64,000 bases of DNA from Scalesia atractyloides. Taxonomy: Eukaryota; Streptophyta; Magnoliopsida; Asterales; Asteraceae. The notes under the pieces were generated by a model, which worked only from the letters and a program-made list of their open reading frames with translations, had not been told where the DNA came from and did no database searches. Location of the stretch: the NCBI GenBank assembly GCA_947069175.1, contig CAMTDV010000007.1, forward strand, positions 54,579,583 through 54,643,582, in the 5' to 3' direction. Below are positions 21,255-32,454 of this stretch, piece by piece. The number at the start of each line of letters is the position of its first letter. The first letter of the stretch is position 1. Both the position numbers and the translations under genes were made by a program.

Positions 21255-21946
21255 TCAAAACTCTGTTCTGTAATAGCATGCAGTGTTTACAGTCTCTGCC
21301 CAAAAAGACAAGGGTAAACATGGGTCTGCAAGCATTGTTCTAGCACCAATCAAAGTTCTATTTTTCCTTTCAACCACCCCAATTTGTTCTGGTGTCCTTA
21401 GATGCTGTATTACATAACAATCCCTTTTGACACCAGAAATCATCAAACTCCTTATTTTTAAACTCTGTCCCATTGTCACTCCTAAAGACTTTTACTGGCG
21501 GGTCAAATTGCTTTTCAACTTGTTTTACAAAATTTTGCAAATACCTGCAGTCTCATCTTTGAGTGCATGAAGAAGGTCCATGTAAACCTTGAAAAATCAT
21601 TAACTAGACAAGACAGTATACTCTTCTTTTTAAGACTCATGAGTTTTACAGGACCAACAAGTCCATATGTAGCAATTGCAGACATCTGACTTGTTTTGGA
21701 CTCTTTAATTGATTTATATGAACTTTTATGTTGTTTACCTTTTAAACAAGAAACACAATGTTCATAACAAGTGAATTGTTTTGATGTAAGACCTTTTACA
21801 AGACCTTGTTTGGAGAGAGTAATGATACTTTTAAGATTTGTGTGACCAAGTCTTCTATGCCATAGTTCTGTCTTTTTGTTAGAAGCAACTGAGAACAGAC
21901 ATGCATTGGACATTGGATTATCTTTCAACATATCAACTACATACAC
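21255..21946 (-). pseudogene. Copia integrase with GAG-pre-integrase region
   Basis: The upstream frame (21515-21946) has the zinc-binding pattern: TELWHRRLGHTNLKSI, then CYEHCVSCLKGKQHKS. The catalytic core follows (VNDFSRFTWTFF). At the expected position of the first catalytic Asp the frame reads ATYGLVGPV, so it is lost in this register; a GAC is visible in the adjacent frame, suggesting small compensating indels. A second frame (21255-21479) has the catalytic Glu block (GVVERKNRTLIGARTMLAD). The domain is dead. Confidence 0.85.
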
Positions 21947-22623
21947 ATTGCCACTCCTGTGGCAACAAGTTGTGATTTGCTCTCAGCTATGATTTGATCA
22001 ATCTTTTTAACCACTTCTGGCCCAACAATTTGATAAGTTTTCTTAGTGAATAATGACCCATAGCCTTTGTCACTCATTTGAGATACACTAAGAAAATTAA
22101 ATTTCAGATTTTCAATAAGGTTGACGTGTTCAAACTTGAGTTTCCCAGCCTGGACAGTCCCTGCCTTAACACATTCCCTTTTGAATTGTTACCAAAAGAT
22201 ATATCACCCGCTCCATGTGCCATGAATCTTTGAGTAGGGCTCTACATCATGTCATTGCCTGGAGCCTCCACTATCTACATACCATAAACTATTAAGGCAA
22301 GTAGAAGCTCTCTGCATATAAGTAAACAATTAGTTTAGGTGAGTTTTTAAAAAGCCATGATGGCTTTGGATGGGGTCACAGACATTCCAGTCTCAAGTCT
22401 AGGAATATCGTCAGTGTTTTTGAACAGATTTTGATAACATCTGCTGTGTACCATTTCCTATCAACTGATCATAACCGTTAGGATGCATGTTAACTCTTGG
22501 TTTAGATGGTCTTTTGTAGACCTTATAGCCAAGTGATACACTCTTGTAAGCAGGTTGGCCATATCCTCTTGGAAATTTATTAGCTGGTGGTGCATCTATT
22601 ACCTGAACCTTTCTGAGCATTTA
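21947..22623 (-). pseudogene. Copia protease remnant and flanking pol
   Basis: On the minus strand LWYVDSGGSR appears at about 22261-22284, the aspartic protease active-site block (Asp-Ser-Gly at 22267-22275), followed by a stop where the flap region should start. Upstream (22411-22620) is a short open segment, KFPRGYGQPAYKSV and following, probably from the gag-protease spacer. The solo LTR at 22624-25906 lies just beyond. Confidence 0.7.
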
Positions 22624-24762
22624 TGCGACATCCCAACCGATGGCTAAAACATCGAAGTAAGACGAACGAGATTGCTCGAGACTTCATAACACTATTGTGA
22701 CAATATTTAATTCAAACCGATTTCATTCATAAATAAAATTGTCCAGTACATCACAAGAAATCAAAGTACAACAATTGGAAATCTCAAAGTATAACAAAAC
22801 TCAATAACAATACAGTAATAAAATCTAGTAATTCTAGATGCATTTCTAAGTCATCCCTACTAGATTTCGTCAACATCAACATCATCAACCTTAACATGTA
22901 AAGTATAGTTCAACACACAAGACATTGGCGAGTACACAAGTTTAATGATAGCATAAGTATGAAAAAGGTTTAAACGAATCCACATGGCAAAAATAGTTAA
23001 CTAGATTAATGTATCAAGGCATGCAATTTTACAAGTCAACCCTCTGATTACCGCGAGAATTTAAAGACTTAACATGACCACAAGAATACGGGTGGTGCAT
23101 TACTCCTATAGCGCTATACATGTTAAGGAGGCTCGTACGAAGTTAATGACAAGCGGATCACATAAAAATGTTCCAAGAATACAAATCAAGTATCATGTAT
23201 TTAAGCATGTATAATGGATTGTTTGTGTTTGTATAAAGTATAAGTGTGTTTGCGTGTATTTTGATAGGTAAAACACATTGCACCCAAAAAGTGTAAAGCG
23301 AAAAAGAGGCTTTCAAGTGTACCCACGGTTTTGCAAGCTTCCTTTGGTAATCTAGTGAAAAGTTGGAGAGTTTGAAGGATGGAACACAGAGTTATCCGAC
23401 ATGAGGAAACGTAGGGGTGTAAGTATTTGGATAATAACAGAGGTTTCGGATTCGGAAATTAAAAGTATGTATTCAAGAAAGTAATTATCTAGCCTTAAAC
23501 ACTCGTTGAACACGTAGTTGGACCCATTAGAATCGTAACGAGAGGTTCAAGTCTTAGGTAATATAACCTAATTTAGGACAAGTAACCATATGATCATTGT
23601 CAAAAGTTTGGTTATGTATAAGTCTATTTACGTATATATTATATAGTATTATATTATATAATATATATTAAGTTCATCATGTATGTCATAGATTATCATA
23701 GAAGTCAAGCATGGAGTAGAATGATGAGCATCCATTAAACCTTTTATATGATTCACCAATACACAAACTGTCACATGGACGATTCGGATGGTCATGAATG
23801 AAATGAAAGAAATACTTCATTAAATTATGCATCGACCAAGTAAGCAAGCTAGGTGCGTGCATCCGAACATGGTAACGTTTGGGGACGTGTTGTAGCCTTG
23901 TTACTCAATTGAAGGTTGAACATAATTTAGTGGTTACTTAGAAAATCATCAAGTGAGGTGGTGGATTGAAAGTAGGATAGCTAAGGCTTCCAAGTAATCA
24001 CACCTTCACCAAAACACAAGCCTTGTCAAGCTTGGATGATCTAAACACTTGTAGGTTAGAACCCTTACAAAATCAGAAAGTTTAGAGGTATTTTACACCT
24101 CCTAATTTGTATGAAACAACCTTGGCTTAGCTCCCTAACAATGGACTTGATTAGGGGAACAAGTAGCACAAGTTTGTTTAGAAAAGTATGTTTAACTAAA
24201 GTTTACAGGTTCATCTTCCAAAACAGAAAGTTTTAGCCTTAAAAGTGGTATTGTTCCACCTTGAGTTTCCATGGAAAACCTATGGTAACATCCCTAGAGG
24301 CATTACAAACATTGTAGAGGAAGAAAAAATGAAGAAAACATTAAAATAATGAAGTTGTAAAAAGAAAAAACAAGCAGAAAGTTATAGGCACTTTGGACCT
24401 CAAAAATGGTGAGATTTCCCCTTGGTTTGCCCAAGCAAACTTGTGAAAACCTTTCATAGAGGTTATCCAAGTGTTGTAAAAGAAAGAACAAGAAGAAATT
24501 AGAAGGAGAAGTGAGTTAAAACTCACTTTTAATGGCTGGAACTTTTGGATGTGTTGCTGAAAAACTCAGCTGAGTTTGAGTGTGTTTTTGAGAGTGTTAG
24601 ATGGTTGTAAAAGTGGGATAAAGGACGGGGAAGTGCTCATTATATAGGGAAGGAATTAGGGTTTCAATGGGTTGGGCTTTGAATATGACTAGTGGGTAAT
24701 TAACCTTGAAACAAGACAAGTAAACCCGACCCAAAGGCTGCGGTCGGAATCTGCCCAGCCCA

Positions 24763-24786
24763 TATAAAATATATATATATATATAT
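24763..24786. repeat. TA microsatellite
   Basis: A short (TA)n run inside the solo LTR. No further role seen. Confidence 0.7.
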
Positions 24787-25114
24787 ACTTTTTTTGAACA
24801 TTACAAGGTGTATATTTGTTGCATATTCAGGTGTCGTGTTATTTAATATATGACCAACATGTAAAAAGGCCTAATGTACACAGGGAATATGAAAACATGT
24901 GTTAAACAAGTATGTAAATATCGGTTTGTGTTGTAATAACACAATAAATATTGTAAAGATTAAACAAGTATGTGTAATGTATAACAAAGTGTCGATTATG
25001 CATAAGTCTCGTAATCGAATAGTAAAGTGTTTGAATGTATGGAACGCTTACGAATTACGCATTCACAATGATTGTTTACAAGTTAAGCTTATGCTTATGG
25101 GAATCACATATGCA

Positions 25115-25730
25115 TCAAAGTTTTGTTTTGGCATCATCTGTTCTAGAGGAAGATTGTTGGAATTGAACCCTATAAAAGAATAGATGATAGAAAGCCAAAA
25201 TATACTACAACCTCTGATCCTAATGATAATGTAACATCTGCCCAAGTAAAGCTCTGCTAAATTTTAAATGTCCAAGGTTTGCTATAGCTAAGCTCTGTTG
25301 AAGGCAAAGCTCTGCTGAAGGCAAAGCTCTATTGAAGTCTAAATGTCCAAGGCCTGCCAAGGCAAACCTCTGCTGAAGATCAAAGCTAAAAGTCTGTCAA
25401 GGCAAACCTTTGCTGAAGACCAACAGTGGTTGTCATCAGTGTTTTATATTAGTCCTTGTATAGCAGTGGTTAGCTTAGCAGTGGTTGTCATCAGTGTTTT
25501 CTATCAGTCCTTGTATAGGATGTGGTTGTCATCAGCGTTTTCTATCAGTCCTTGTAATGTTTAGCGTATAGCAGTGGTTAGCTTAGCAGTGGTTGTCATC
25601 ACTGTTTTCTATCAGTCCTTGTATAGCAGTGGTTGTTATCATGTTTTCTATCAGTCGTTGTAATGTTTAGCGTATAGTTGTGGTTAGCTTAGTAGTGGTT
25701 GTCATCAATGTTTTCTATCAGATCCTAACA
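25115..25730 (+). mobile_element. Fragment of a second SIRE-like copia element (3' end)
   Basis: On the plus strand GTTTTGGCATCATCTGTTCT and a purine tract precede an LTR-like segment from TGTTGG (25155) to TAACA (25730). The same order (that 20-mer, polypurine tract, TGTTAG) is found at the 3' end of the main copia element on the minus strand near 1215-1245. So this is the 3' tail of a related element, opposite in orientation to its host LTR. The 5' part is missing and its left border is uncertain. Confidence 0.6.
25425..25725 (+). repeat. Irregular tandem repeat, six copies of CAGTGGTTGTCATCA
   Basis: The words GTGGTTGTCATCA and TTTTCTATCAGTCCTTGTA recur six times with alternating spacing of about 40-66 bp. 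It is the expanded 3' portion of the copia LTR fragment. Confidence 0.75.
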
Positions 25731-25906
25731 AAAAACAATACATAAACGATGTGTATTTCATATAAAAGATTCATTTCATTATGATCGAAGTCTCGGATTT
25801 ATAATGGTTTAAAACGAAATACGGTTACAAGGAAACGAGTTTCCAAAAATAGAAACACGATACACTCTTTCTAAAAAAGGAAAGTTGCGAAAAACGAGGC
25901 GTTACA

Positions 25907-27084
25907 ATTAATATTCAATTGTTTGGTAACAGATGTTTGGACAGGGACAAAGGTCTGTTTGGTCTTTTCATTTCTTGAACTCTCAAGTGTTTTAGATTAT
26001 ACTCATTTCTTTTAACATCAAATTTTTTGAGAAAAACACACTCTTGAGTTTTGTGGTTTGATCTGCCTCAAATGGTGCAATTTGGTGAAGCAATGATTAC
26101 ACTTGTTTTGTTTATATCATAAGCTATTAGAAGAAAACAGTTTTTTGTGACATGATTTTCTTTTCACAAAAATCACAAAACAAGTTTGATATTCTCTCTC
26201 TTTTCTTCCTTTTTTCTGTCTTTTTGTTAGCAGATGTTGTAACATCTGCTAGAAGATCTTTTAGCGGAATGATCTTGACTTGTGGGGTCTTTACACCTTC
26301 AATGGTTGAAAAATCCATTGGCTTAAAGTTGTCAAGAATGTCACACTCATCTGACCAGGCAGGTTTGAATTGATACTTTTCAATTTCCTCAAAAAGTTGA
26401 GGATCCTGCTGGTCTATCTAAAACAATTTTCTTACCATTTGGTTCAGTGACTTTAATTTCTTGACCTTCCAAATTTGTTGGAATAATTTCAACTAACTCA
26501 CAATCATTTACTGCAGTGTTTCGAGAATCATGGTCATGTTTTCTAAAACCTATACCAAATTTTACATTGCTTTTGATTTATGATTCTAACATAAGCTCAT
26601 AACCTTTACAGGATTCTACCCACTTTTCACAAGTAATTTGGGTAGATTCAAGCTCCTTTTTACAACTTTGATATTTTTCTAACATAGTTTGGAGTTGATC
26701 CTTGGTTATGCTGGACTGTGTTTGAGGCTACTGATTTCAGACTCTTTCCCAAACAGTTTAGATTTTAACTCTTTTGCAAGTTTTTCAAACTGAATTATCA
26801 TCATCTAAAATTTTGTTTCTAAGGTTTTCATTTACCTCTTATATATTAGCAAAAGCAATAATACATTTGTCTGAACATAGCTCTTTAAGAACCGGTGATA
26901 CCTTAGCAACAACCATCATTGCACAATCACATTCTCCTTCACAAACACTAGTTTCCCATGGGTCTGACACTGAGATCACAGTTTCTTCACCAACTTTCTC
27001 TTTTGAAACATCAGCCACAACATTTTCACAAACATCATTAGAATTTAACACTACCTCCTCACTCATCCCCTTCAAGTATTGTGT
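25907..27084 (-). pseudogene. Copia gag C-terminal extension, degraded
   Basis: Minus-strand remnants between the CCHC knuckle and protease. Open pieces are 26839-27075 (VVADVSKEKVGEETVISVSD) and several stop-ridden stretches down to 25912. Long, charged, coiled-coil-like gag extensions are known in SIRE-type elements. No enzyme motif. Confidence 0.55.
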
Positions 27085-28472
27085 CTAGTGCCATGAAAAA
27101 AAATCATCATGTTTCTTTTCAGTATTAGCAACTAGAGCAAAATTTTCATCACTCAGTTCCTTAGGTAAGCTACTCCAATCAACAAAACATTGGGTAAAGA
27201 AGCTCTGTTGACTAGTCTCTATAGAAGCAGAGATTTGTGTAACTTGTGGTGCAGATTGCACTTGAACCTGAGGACTTGGGGCTTGAACATACTTTATCTG
27301 AGGAACAGTGGTTTGGACATATTGAACTGGAACTGTGGTTACATGGTGTGCAAAATGAGCAATGTTTTGCATATGAAGAGCATGGGTACATTGGGAATAC
27401 TGGACAGTGTTTTGTGTGTTTTGAGGTCTAGGACTTGGGTGTGTGATAATTGGATCATCTGTTTGACTCCCACACTCCCTAGCAAAATGACCTAACCTGT
27501 TACACTTGTAGCATTTAATCTTTGACTTATCCAAGCCAACTTTTAACCCTTCATGCAACAATGGGAATTTTCTACCAATTATTTTATAGAATTTGCTGTT
27601 CCTTACACTCAGCAATGCTAGTTGGTGTAATATGTCAATTTCTTCTAAATCAGTTGGATCAAAATGGTGAAGATTATTAAGTTAAAAGGATAAGTTTTCA
27701 GAGACTTGGTTTTCCCCATTTGCTGCAAAAGCAAAGTTGGGTGAGCAAGAATCAGAGTTGAAATTCCCACCAGATGTTATGTCAATAAAATAATCATAAC
27801 TTTGTTCCTTGCAACTACCAGAGGTTTCTTGTTGACCAAAAAGTGTTGTACTACCAAAAGAATAATCATCAGCCACTTTTCCTGACTCTTGTAGCTTCTT
27901 TTTCTTGTTAAGCTCTCTCTCATATGTAAGAAGCCTACCATGAAGCTGAGTCAAACTCATCTCTTTGAACCAAACAACGATTTTAGTTGTAAAGGCAATA
28001 GTGTCCCACTTTTTCTGGTAGAGATCTTAGAAATCGACTATCCAAAGTGTAATTTGGATATTCGACTTTTACCAGTTTTAACTCACTAATGAGAAAGCTA
28101 AACCTTTCAAATTGTTGAGTTAATGATTCTCCTTTCACATGACAAAATGTTTCATATTGTTGGTTCAAACCTTCTCTGTTATTTTCAATAACCTTTTCAA
28201 TGCCACCAAATTGTTCTTTCCGAGTGTCCCTAACTCCTTTGCACTATTTTAGTGCAACAGGCCAACATAGATATTTTAGGCAAAACAGTTGCCACGATAT
28301 TAAATGCCTTTGCATCTAGCTCAATTTTCTGAAAATCTTGCTCGGAGTAATGTTCAGGACTCTTTGGAACTTGAACATTTGGGTCTTTGGCACTCAGTAC
28401 CATCGGAAAATGTGGTCCGAAAATAACCGATTTCCAGCAACCCGTATTCTGTTGTGCAATTATGTGACTCAT
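27085..28472 (-). pseudogene. Copia gag with CCHC zinc knuckle
   Basis: The gag packages element RNA. Pieces on the minus strand in order: N-terminus 28230-28472; a capsid segment at 27983-28168 (NQQYETFCHVKGESLTQQFE, of the UBN2 type that binds RNA or forms particles); a Lys-rich part at 27682-27960; and 27085-27615, with CYKCNRLGHFAREC, a classic CX2CX4HX4C knuckle, followed by a Gln/Pro/Val-rich tail. Frameshifts separate the pieces. It starts about 240 bp inside the primer site, as expected. Confidence 0.82.
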
Positions 28473-28714
28473 CCGTCGTTGCCAGATATTTTACTCTAAT
28501 CTGACAAGTATCGGAGGTTTGTACATGGTACCAGTGTTCTGTGGATCTTATAGATTTTGAGACATTCTGATTATTTACAAACAGGTTTTTGTTTAAAATC
28601 TTTGAACATAAATAAACTTTTGCTCTATTTTCAATACAAACGAATAAACGAATTAGCAGTGAGAGCTGACCAGTTTATATCAAACTGATTGTTAAATCGA
28701 ATTTGAACGACCAC

Positions 28715-28726
28715 GCTCTGATACCA
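28715..28726 (-). promoter_or_regulatory. Primer binding site of the copia element
   Basis: On the minus strand it reads exactly TGGTATCAGAGC, complementary to the 3' end of initiator tRNA-Met, 2 bp from the 5' LTR. Confidence 0.92.
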
Positions 28727-28728
28727 AT

Positions 28729-29375
28729 TATTAGAATCTGAGTTTGATATTAATGTGAATGTTTTGGACGAAATCAAGAAAGAAGATAATAATCAATGCA
28801 ACTGTGTAGCGGAAAAATGTAAAACTTTGAAATCACAACAATAGAAAGATTGTTTTCATTGACATGCTTTTATAATATTAATCGCGTATGCATGCAAATT
28901 ATAAACTCCACCTCAGCCTAAGACCACTCTAATTTGTTCGTACATACTGTGTAGAAGAAGTGATCGATAGAACTATACAATTATTATTCTGTTTATAGTA
29001 CATTTCAAACCACTGAGCATCTTTGGCTGACGTCACTATGAAAGTGACATTTACAAGCTAAGCAAACTCTAAACACTGCTAGACTTAACACTGTTACATT
29101 AAAATACAATATAAAGTGTGTTGATAACTAATGCTAAGATATCCTCTATTGGTCTTCAACAGACCTTTGCATAACAGTTCTTTGGTTATTTATCAGAGTT
29201 TGTCTCTAACAGACCTTTGCTTCTAGCAGAGTTTTATCCTAGCAAATCTTGTGAACAGTTCTTTTATTCCCAGCAGAGTTTAGAGCAGTAGATCTTTATT
29301 ATGAATGATCAGATGTTATAGATTGTTTTAGCTTTTCAATCATTTGTTCTTTTATAGGGTTCGATAGATCCAACA
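28729..29375 (-). repeat. 5' LTR of the copia element
   Basis: It pairs with 572-1214. The inner end is TATTAG rather than TGTTAG, a mutated terminus. The outer end GATCCAACA is followed by TSD GTTTT. Confidence 0.9.
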
Positions 29376-29380
29376 GTTTT
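29376..29380. repeat. Right target-site duplication of the copia element (GTTTT)
   Basis: Exact partner of 567-571. Together they show that the 28.8 kb between them entered as one insertion that was enlarged afterwards. Confidence 0.9.
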
Positions 29381-29527
29381 GCCTTACCGCACTGTCGTGC
29401 CTTCAGACGAGTGTTCACGTACTTCGACTTTAGATGAGGGTTTTCTCCGATTCAAAGGCGAGTGTATCTCGATAGTCGATATGATGAATTTCGTCAATAA
29501 CTCATTTAAAAAATTAGTTAATCGTTA
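29381..29527 (+). other. Candidate host exon fragment at copia insertion site
   Basis: An open frame reads PYRTVVPSDECSRTSTLDEG, then FLRFKGECISIVDMMNFVNN, ending in a TAG at 29525-29527. It looks like a gene terminus rather than repeat DNA, and it stays open back into 545-571 across the copia TSD. A splice acceptor could lie near 545-562. I do not recognise the protein, and 49 codons can be open by chance. Confidence 0.25.
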
Positions 29528-31345
29528 GAAAAACATGATAAATTGACATGTCTACTCATATTTGACACTAAGCGTTTTGCTTTATCATTCTCACTTCTTT
29601 GAATTGTTATATTATTTAAAAGTAATATTCTATGACAAAAGGAAATTGACAAACTCAAAATAGCACAGGACAAATGTAAAACTTTCACATTGTAGGTAAA
29701 TTCTATCCAATATAACGGCCAAATACATTGCCGTGTTTTTTGGTTTGAATTTTTTTTTACCATCGACATATTATATTCATTTATAATTTAGTTTTAAACG
29801 TGTCGATCATGTTCTATTTGTTATCAACTAGTAAACTTCTTCATGCGATGCGGCATGTCCAAATGTAAAGTACCTTAGATTTGTGCAGTAAAGACCTAAA
29901 CCGTTTCTGAGAAAAGTTACGTCAAAACGTAAACTCAAAATGTGCATAAAAATAAGCACGGAAACGTTTTATATATGGTCCGACTTAGTTGCGAAAGAAA
30001 TTTACGTCGAACACCAGCCTGAACTTATCTCAACACTTACATAAAAATAAGTAAAAAAATATGTTTTTTAAGTTACCGAGCATTGCGATGGGCCCGAAAT
30101 GTAAAATAAGTTGAATTAACAAAGTCTAATGAAAACATATTGTGTTCGACCCGACTTGTTGTAAAACAAAATTTATGTCAAAATGTAGATCAAACGAAAA
30201 CGTAAATAAAAAGAGAAAAAACATATTATATCTGAGCCTATCCATACATAATTATAAGTACGTAAAAAATGATTATAAAGTTTTTAGAAAGCTGAAGAAT
30301 TGTAAGTGTTCATACTAAATATTAAAAGGTAATGTCTAAAATAAACAAAAACTTACTAAAAAGACTAAAAAACATAATCAAATTGAATTTAAATTAATTA
30401 TAAAATTTTTAGAAAGTTAACGAATTATAAGTGTTATTACTAAAGATTAAAAGGTAAAGATTGAATAAATAAAAACATATAATATAAAAAAAAATAAACC
30501 AATAGCCAACTATCTTGGAGCTAGGTACTAGTCATCCGGCCTTTCATTGTAGGTATATAGAATTTGAGTAAGTAACTTTATGTAACTTTTTTTTGAACAC
30601 ACACCTTTACATAGGGATGGGTTATGTTATAAATATTTTTTATTAGGCTTAGAAAAAAAAATTTATAACATGGCACCATTGAAAATATACATGGTGACAT
30701 CTTTTTTTTCTTCAACATTGTGTCATCAGCTTTTTTAGTTTTCTTGGACACGTAACATATCCCTAATTGTTTCCTACGTTCTTTAGAAAAGAAATCATTT
30801 TTATCATAATCCAAATCTACATGTGCGCACACACACAAGTAACGGATTGTGCCATGTGTCACAGTTCTGTTAGTTCGCTTCTCTTATTGTATTGGCACGT
30901 GTTCTGCTTTTAATTTTAAAATATTATTTGCTAAATCATATCTTATCTAAAATATCGTTTTATAGTTTCATAATTTTCAATATTAAATATTTAATTCATC
31001 TACTCAAAATGTGAAATACACAAGTTTTTCACCTTATTTGTGTTTTCTTGTATGTTATTTTAAAATGCTATGAGAACACAAGAACTCAATATTTATTATG
31101 AAAAATATATAAAATGTAACATATTATGATATATCTTTCCAATTAATTCATCAATACTTCTAAATTATTCTTAAAAACTCTTGTACACGTGTGTAAATGA
31201 TAAATCTACACATGTAAGTATAGAAATATAGAGAAAGGATCATGTACAATACACAATTTCCATACGAACATGAGAAGGAGGGAGTGACAAGTGTCATTGG
31301 CAGGAAGGGTAATTTAGTCTTTTCTCAAGTGAACTAGTTTCCCTC
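29528..31345. other. AT-rich non-coding stretch
   Basis: No supported gene. It has many poly-A and poly-T runs. Around 31232-31345 the words GAGAAAGGATCATGTACAAT and CTCAAGTGAACTAG resemble TIR-element ends. They may be the left end of the fold-back element at 47257-47975, split by the Tat insertion. Confidence 0.4.
31341..31345. repeat. Left target-site duplication of Tat-like element (CCCTC)
   Basis: Exact partner of 47243-47247. Confidence 0.82.
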
Positions 31346-31420
31346 TAGAGGGGTATGGTCCCAAAAACTCTACGTCTGTGCAAGGAACCATACCCTCAAT
31401 GACAACATACCACAAGAATA

Positions 31421-31565
31421 ACCTTGAGCGCAACGCACAACGGTGTGCCATTCTTGAAACCAACATGTTACCCAACAAACCTTGCGCGCAACGCGCAACG
31501 GTATTGCAACCTTGATATTAGCAGGTTTCACAACGAACCTTGCGAACACTATGCAACGGCAAGTT
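31421..31565. repeat. GCGCAAC-rich irregular sub-repeats in Tat LTR
   Basis: Three spaced copies of a CCTTG-plus-GCGCAAC motif ending CAACGG, separated by about 60 bp. The same pattern is in the 3' LTR at about 46242-46385. The GC content contrasts with the AT-rich surroundings. Confidence 0.65.
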
Positions 31566-32117
31566 AAACCTGGAAGTGCATGACCTTGACCCTGCACGGA
31601 TCAAACAACCCTCTAGCCGTGAAGTCCTAAAACCTTGCACACGGCCAAGACCAACATGAGAGCAACTCATAGTCTTGAGAAAATGACTTAATCCCTACAA
31701 CTCCGCGCAGGTCAGAAAGCACTGATAAAGCCACGCAGAAGGGAGAAGCGCAAAGAGGCGTTGACTAAATACAAGGGTACCAAGTGACAGAGCTGTGACC
31801 CAATAGCCGCTAAGTAGGTTGTGTCAGACTGCGTCGCATGATGAATAGTCCTGCAGAGGGCAGACTACATGCAAGAACGTACACGTGGCACCAACCAAAC
31901 TCATGCCAGCGACTATCACACAATCTCAACTATCGACTGATGACAGGTCTGACACCAGGGACAACTGCCATGACACGTGGCTCCATTCACCATGCGCCAA
32001 TTGCACCTCCTGCCAAAGATCATTAATGGTCGATGCAGAGGAGACAGAATGGATAACCTAGTCGTCGGGCCCGGGGCCAAGGCCCATCAGCCCATCTCCT
32101 ACACACCTCTCTTCGGC

Positions 32118-32126
32118 TATAAAATA
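32118..32126 (+). promoter_or_regulatory. TATA box of Tat 5' LTR
   Basis: TATAAAATA in a CTTCGGC context, conserved at 46939-46947 in the 3' LTR. Likely the polymerase II promoter core of the element. Confidence 0.6.
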
Positions 32127-32382
32127 AGGATTACATCACAAGGTAAAAAACACATAACTTACAATCACAATACAATGCATGCTACTTTGAGCTTACTTGT
32201 TTATTACTTGCAATCCCAAAAAAACTTATTCTTAAGCCGATGCTAACGGCGTTGCTAGTTTTGCAGATAGCTTGAAGTGAGATCACCCAGAAGAGCAAAC
32301 GAGAGATAACCTTTTATGCAGAAGAGTCGAGCTGTAACTAAGATATCTACGGATACCTCTCGGTTCAGCCGGTGTTTCTTCA

Positions 32383-32395
32383 TTGGCGCCAACCG
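32383..32395 (+). promoter_or_regulatory. Primer binding site of the Tat-like element
   Basis: TTGGCGCCAACCG directly follows the 5' LTR. TGGCGCC is the usual start of Tat/Athila primer sites; the tRNA identity beyond that core is not certain. Confidence 0.7.
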
Positions 32396-32454
32396 ATTTT
32401 TACTCACTCTCGCATCCGTTTCTCGTTCATTTTTTTCTCAAATCTCACTCTCAA

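Larger units (their letters stand above)
22624..25906 (-). mobile_element. Large solo LTR, gypsy-like, with imperfect TSD
   Basis: A 3.28-kb insertion lies in the copia gag-protease spacer. On the minus strand it starts TGTAACGCCTCG and ends GGGATGTCGCA. Flanks are ATTTA (22619-22623) and ATTAA (25907-25911), a 5-bp duplication with one mismatch. A TATA-like CTATATAAT is on the minus strand at 24639-24647. There are no pol domains inside, so I read it as a solo LTR. It differs from the tRNA-array LTRs. It has been enlarged by a copia LTR fragment on the opposite strand (25115-25730). Confidence 0.65.
572..29375 (-). mobile_element. SIRE-like Ty1/copia retrotransposon, degenerate, with nested insertions
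   Basis: A complete but dead copia element reads on the minus strand. What is seen: two related LTRs (572-1214 and 28729-29375), a 5-bp TSD GTTTT at 567-571 and 29376-29380, a tRNA-iMet primer site at 28715-28726 and a polypurine tract at 1215-1227. Coding parts run in copia order on the minus strand: gag with a CCHC knuckle, protease, integrase, reverse transcriptase, RNase H, then a long extra ORF. That order plus the 3' ORF fits the SIRE/Maximus lineage by family knowledge. Later insertions at 1754-2342, 4619-7345, 9701-19655 and 22624-25906 expand it to 28.8 kb. Every coding domain carries stops or frameshifts, so it is not autonomous. Confidence 0.93.
31346..32382 (+). repeat. 5' LTR of the Tat-like element
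   Basis: It starts TAGAGGGGTATGGTCC and ends GGTGTTTCTTCA. It contains TATAAAATA at 32118-32126, a good TATA box. It lacks about 50 bp present in the 3' LTR near 47055-47110. Internal sub-repeats with GCGCAACGCGCAAC words lie at 31421-31565. Confidence 0.85.
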
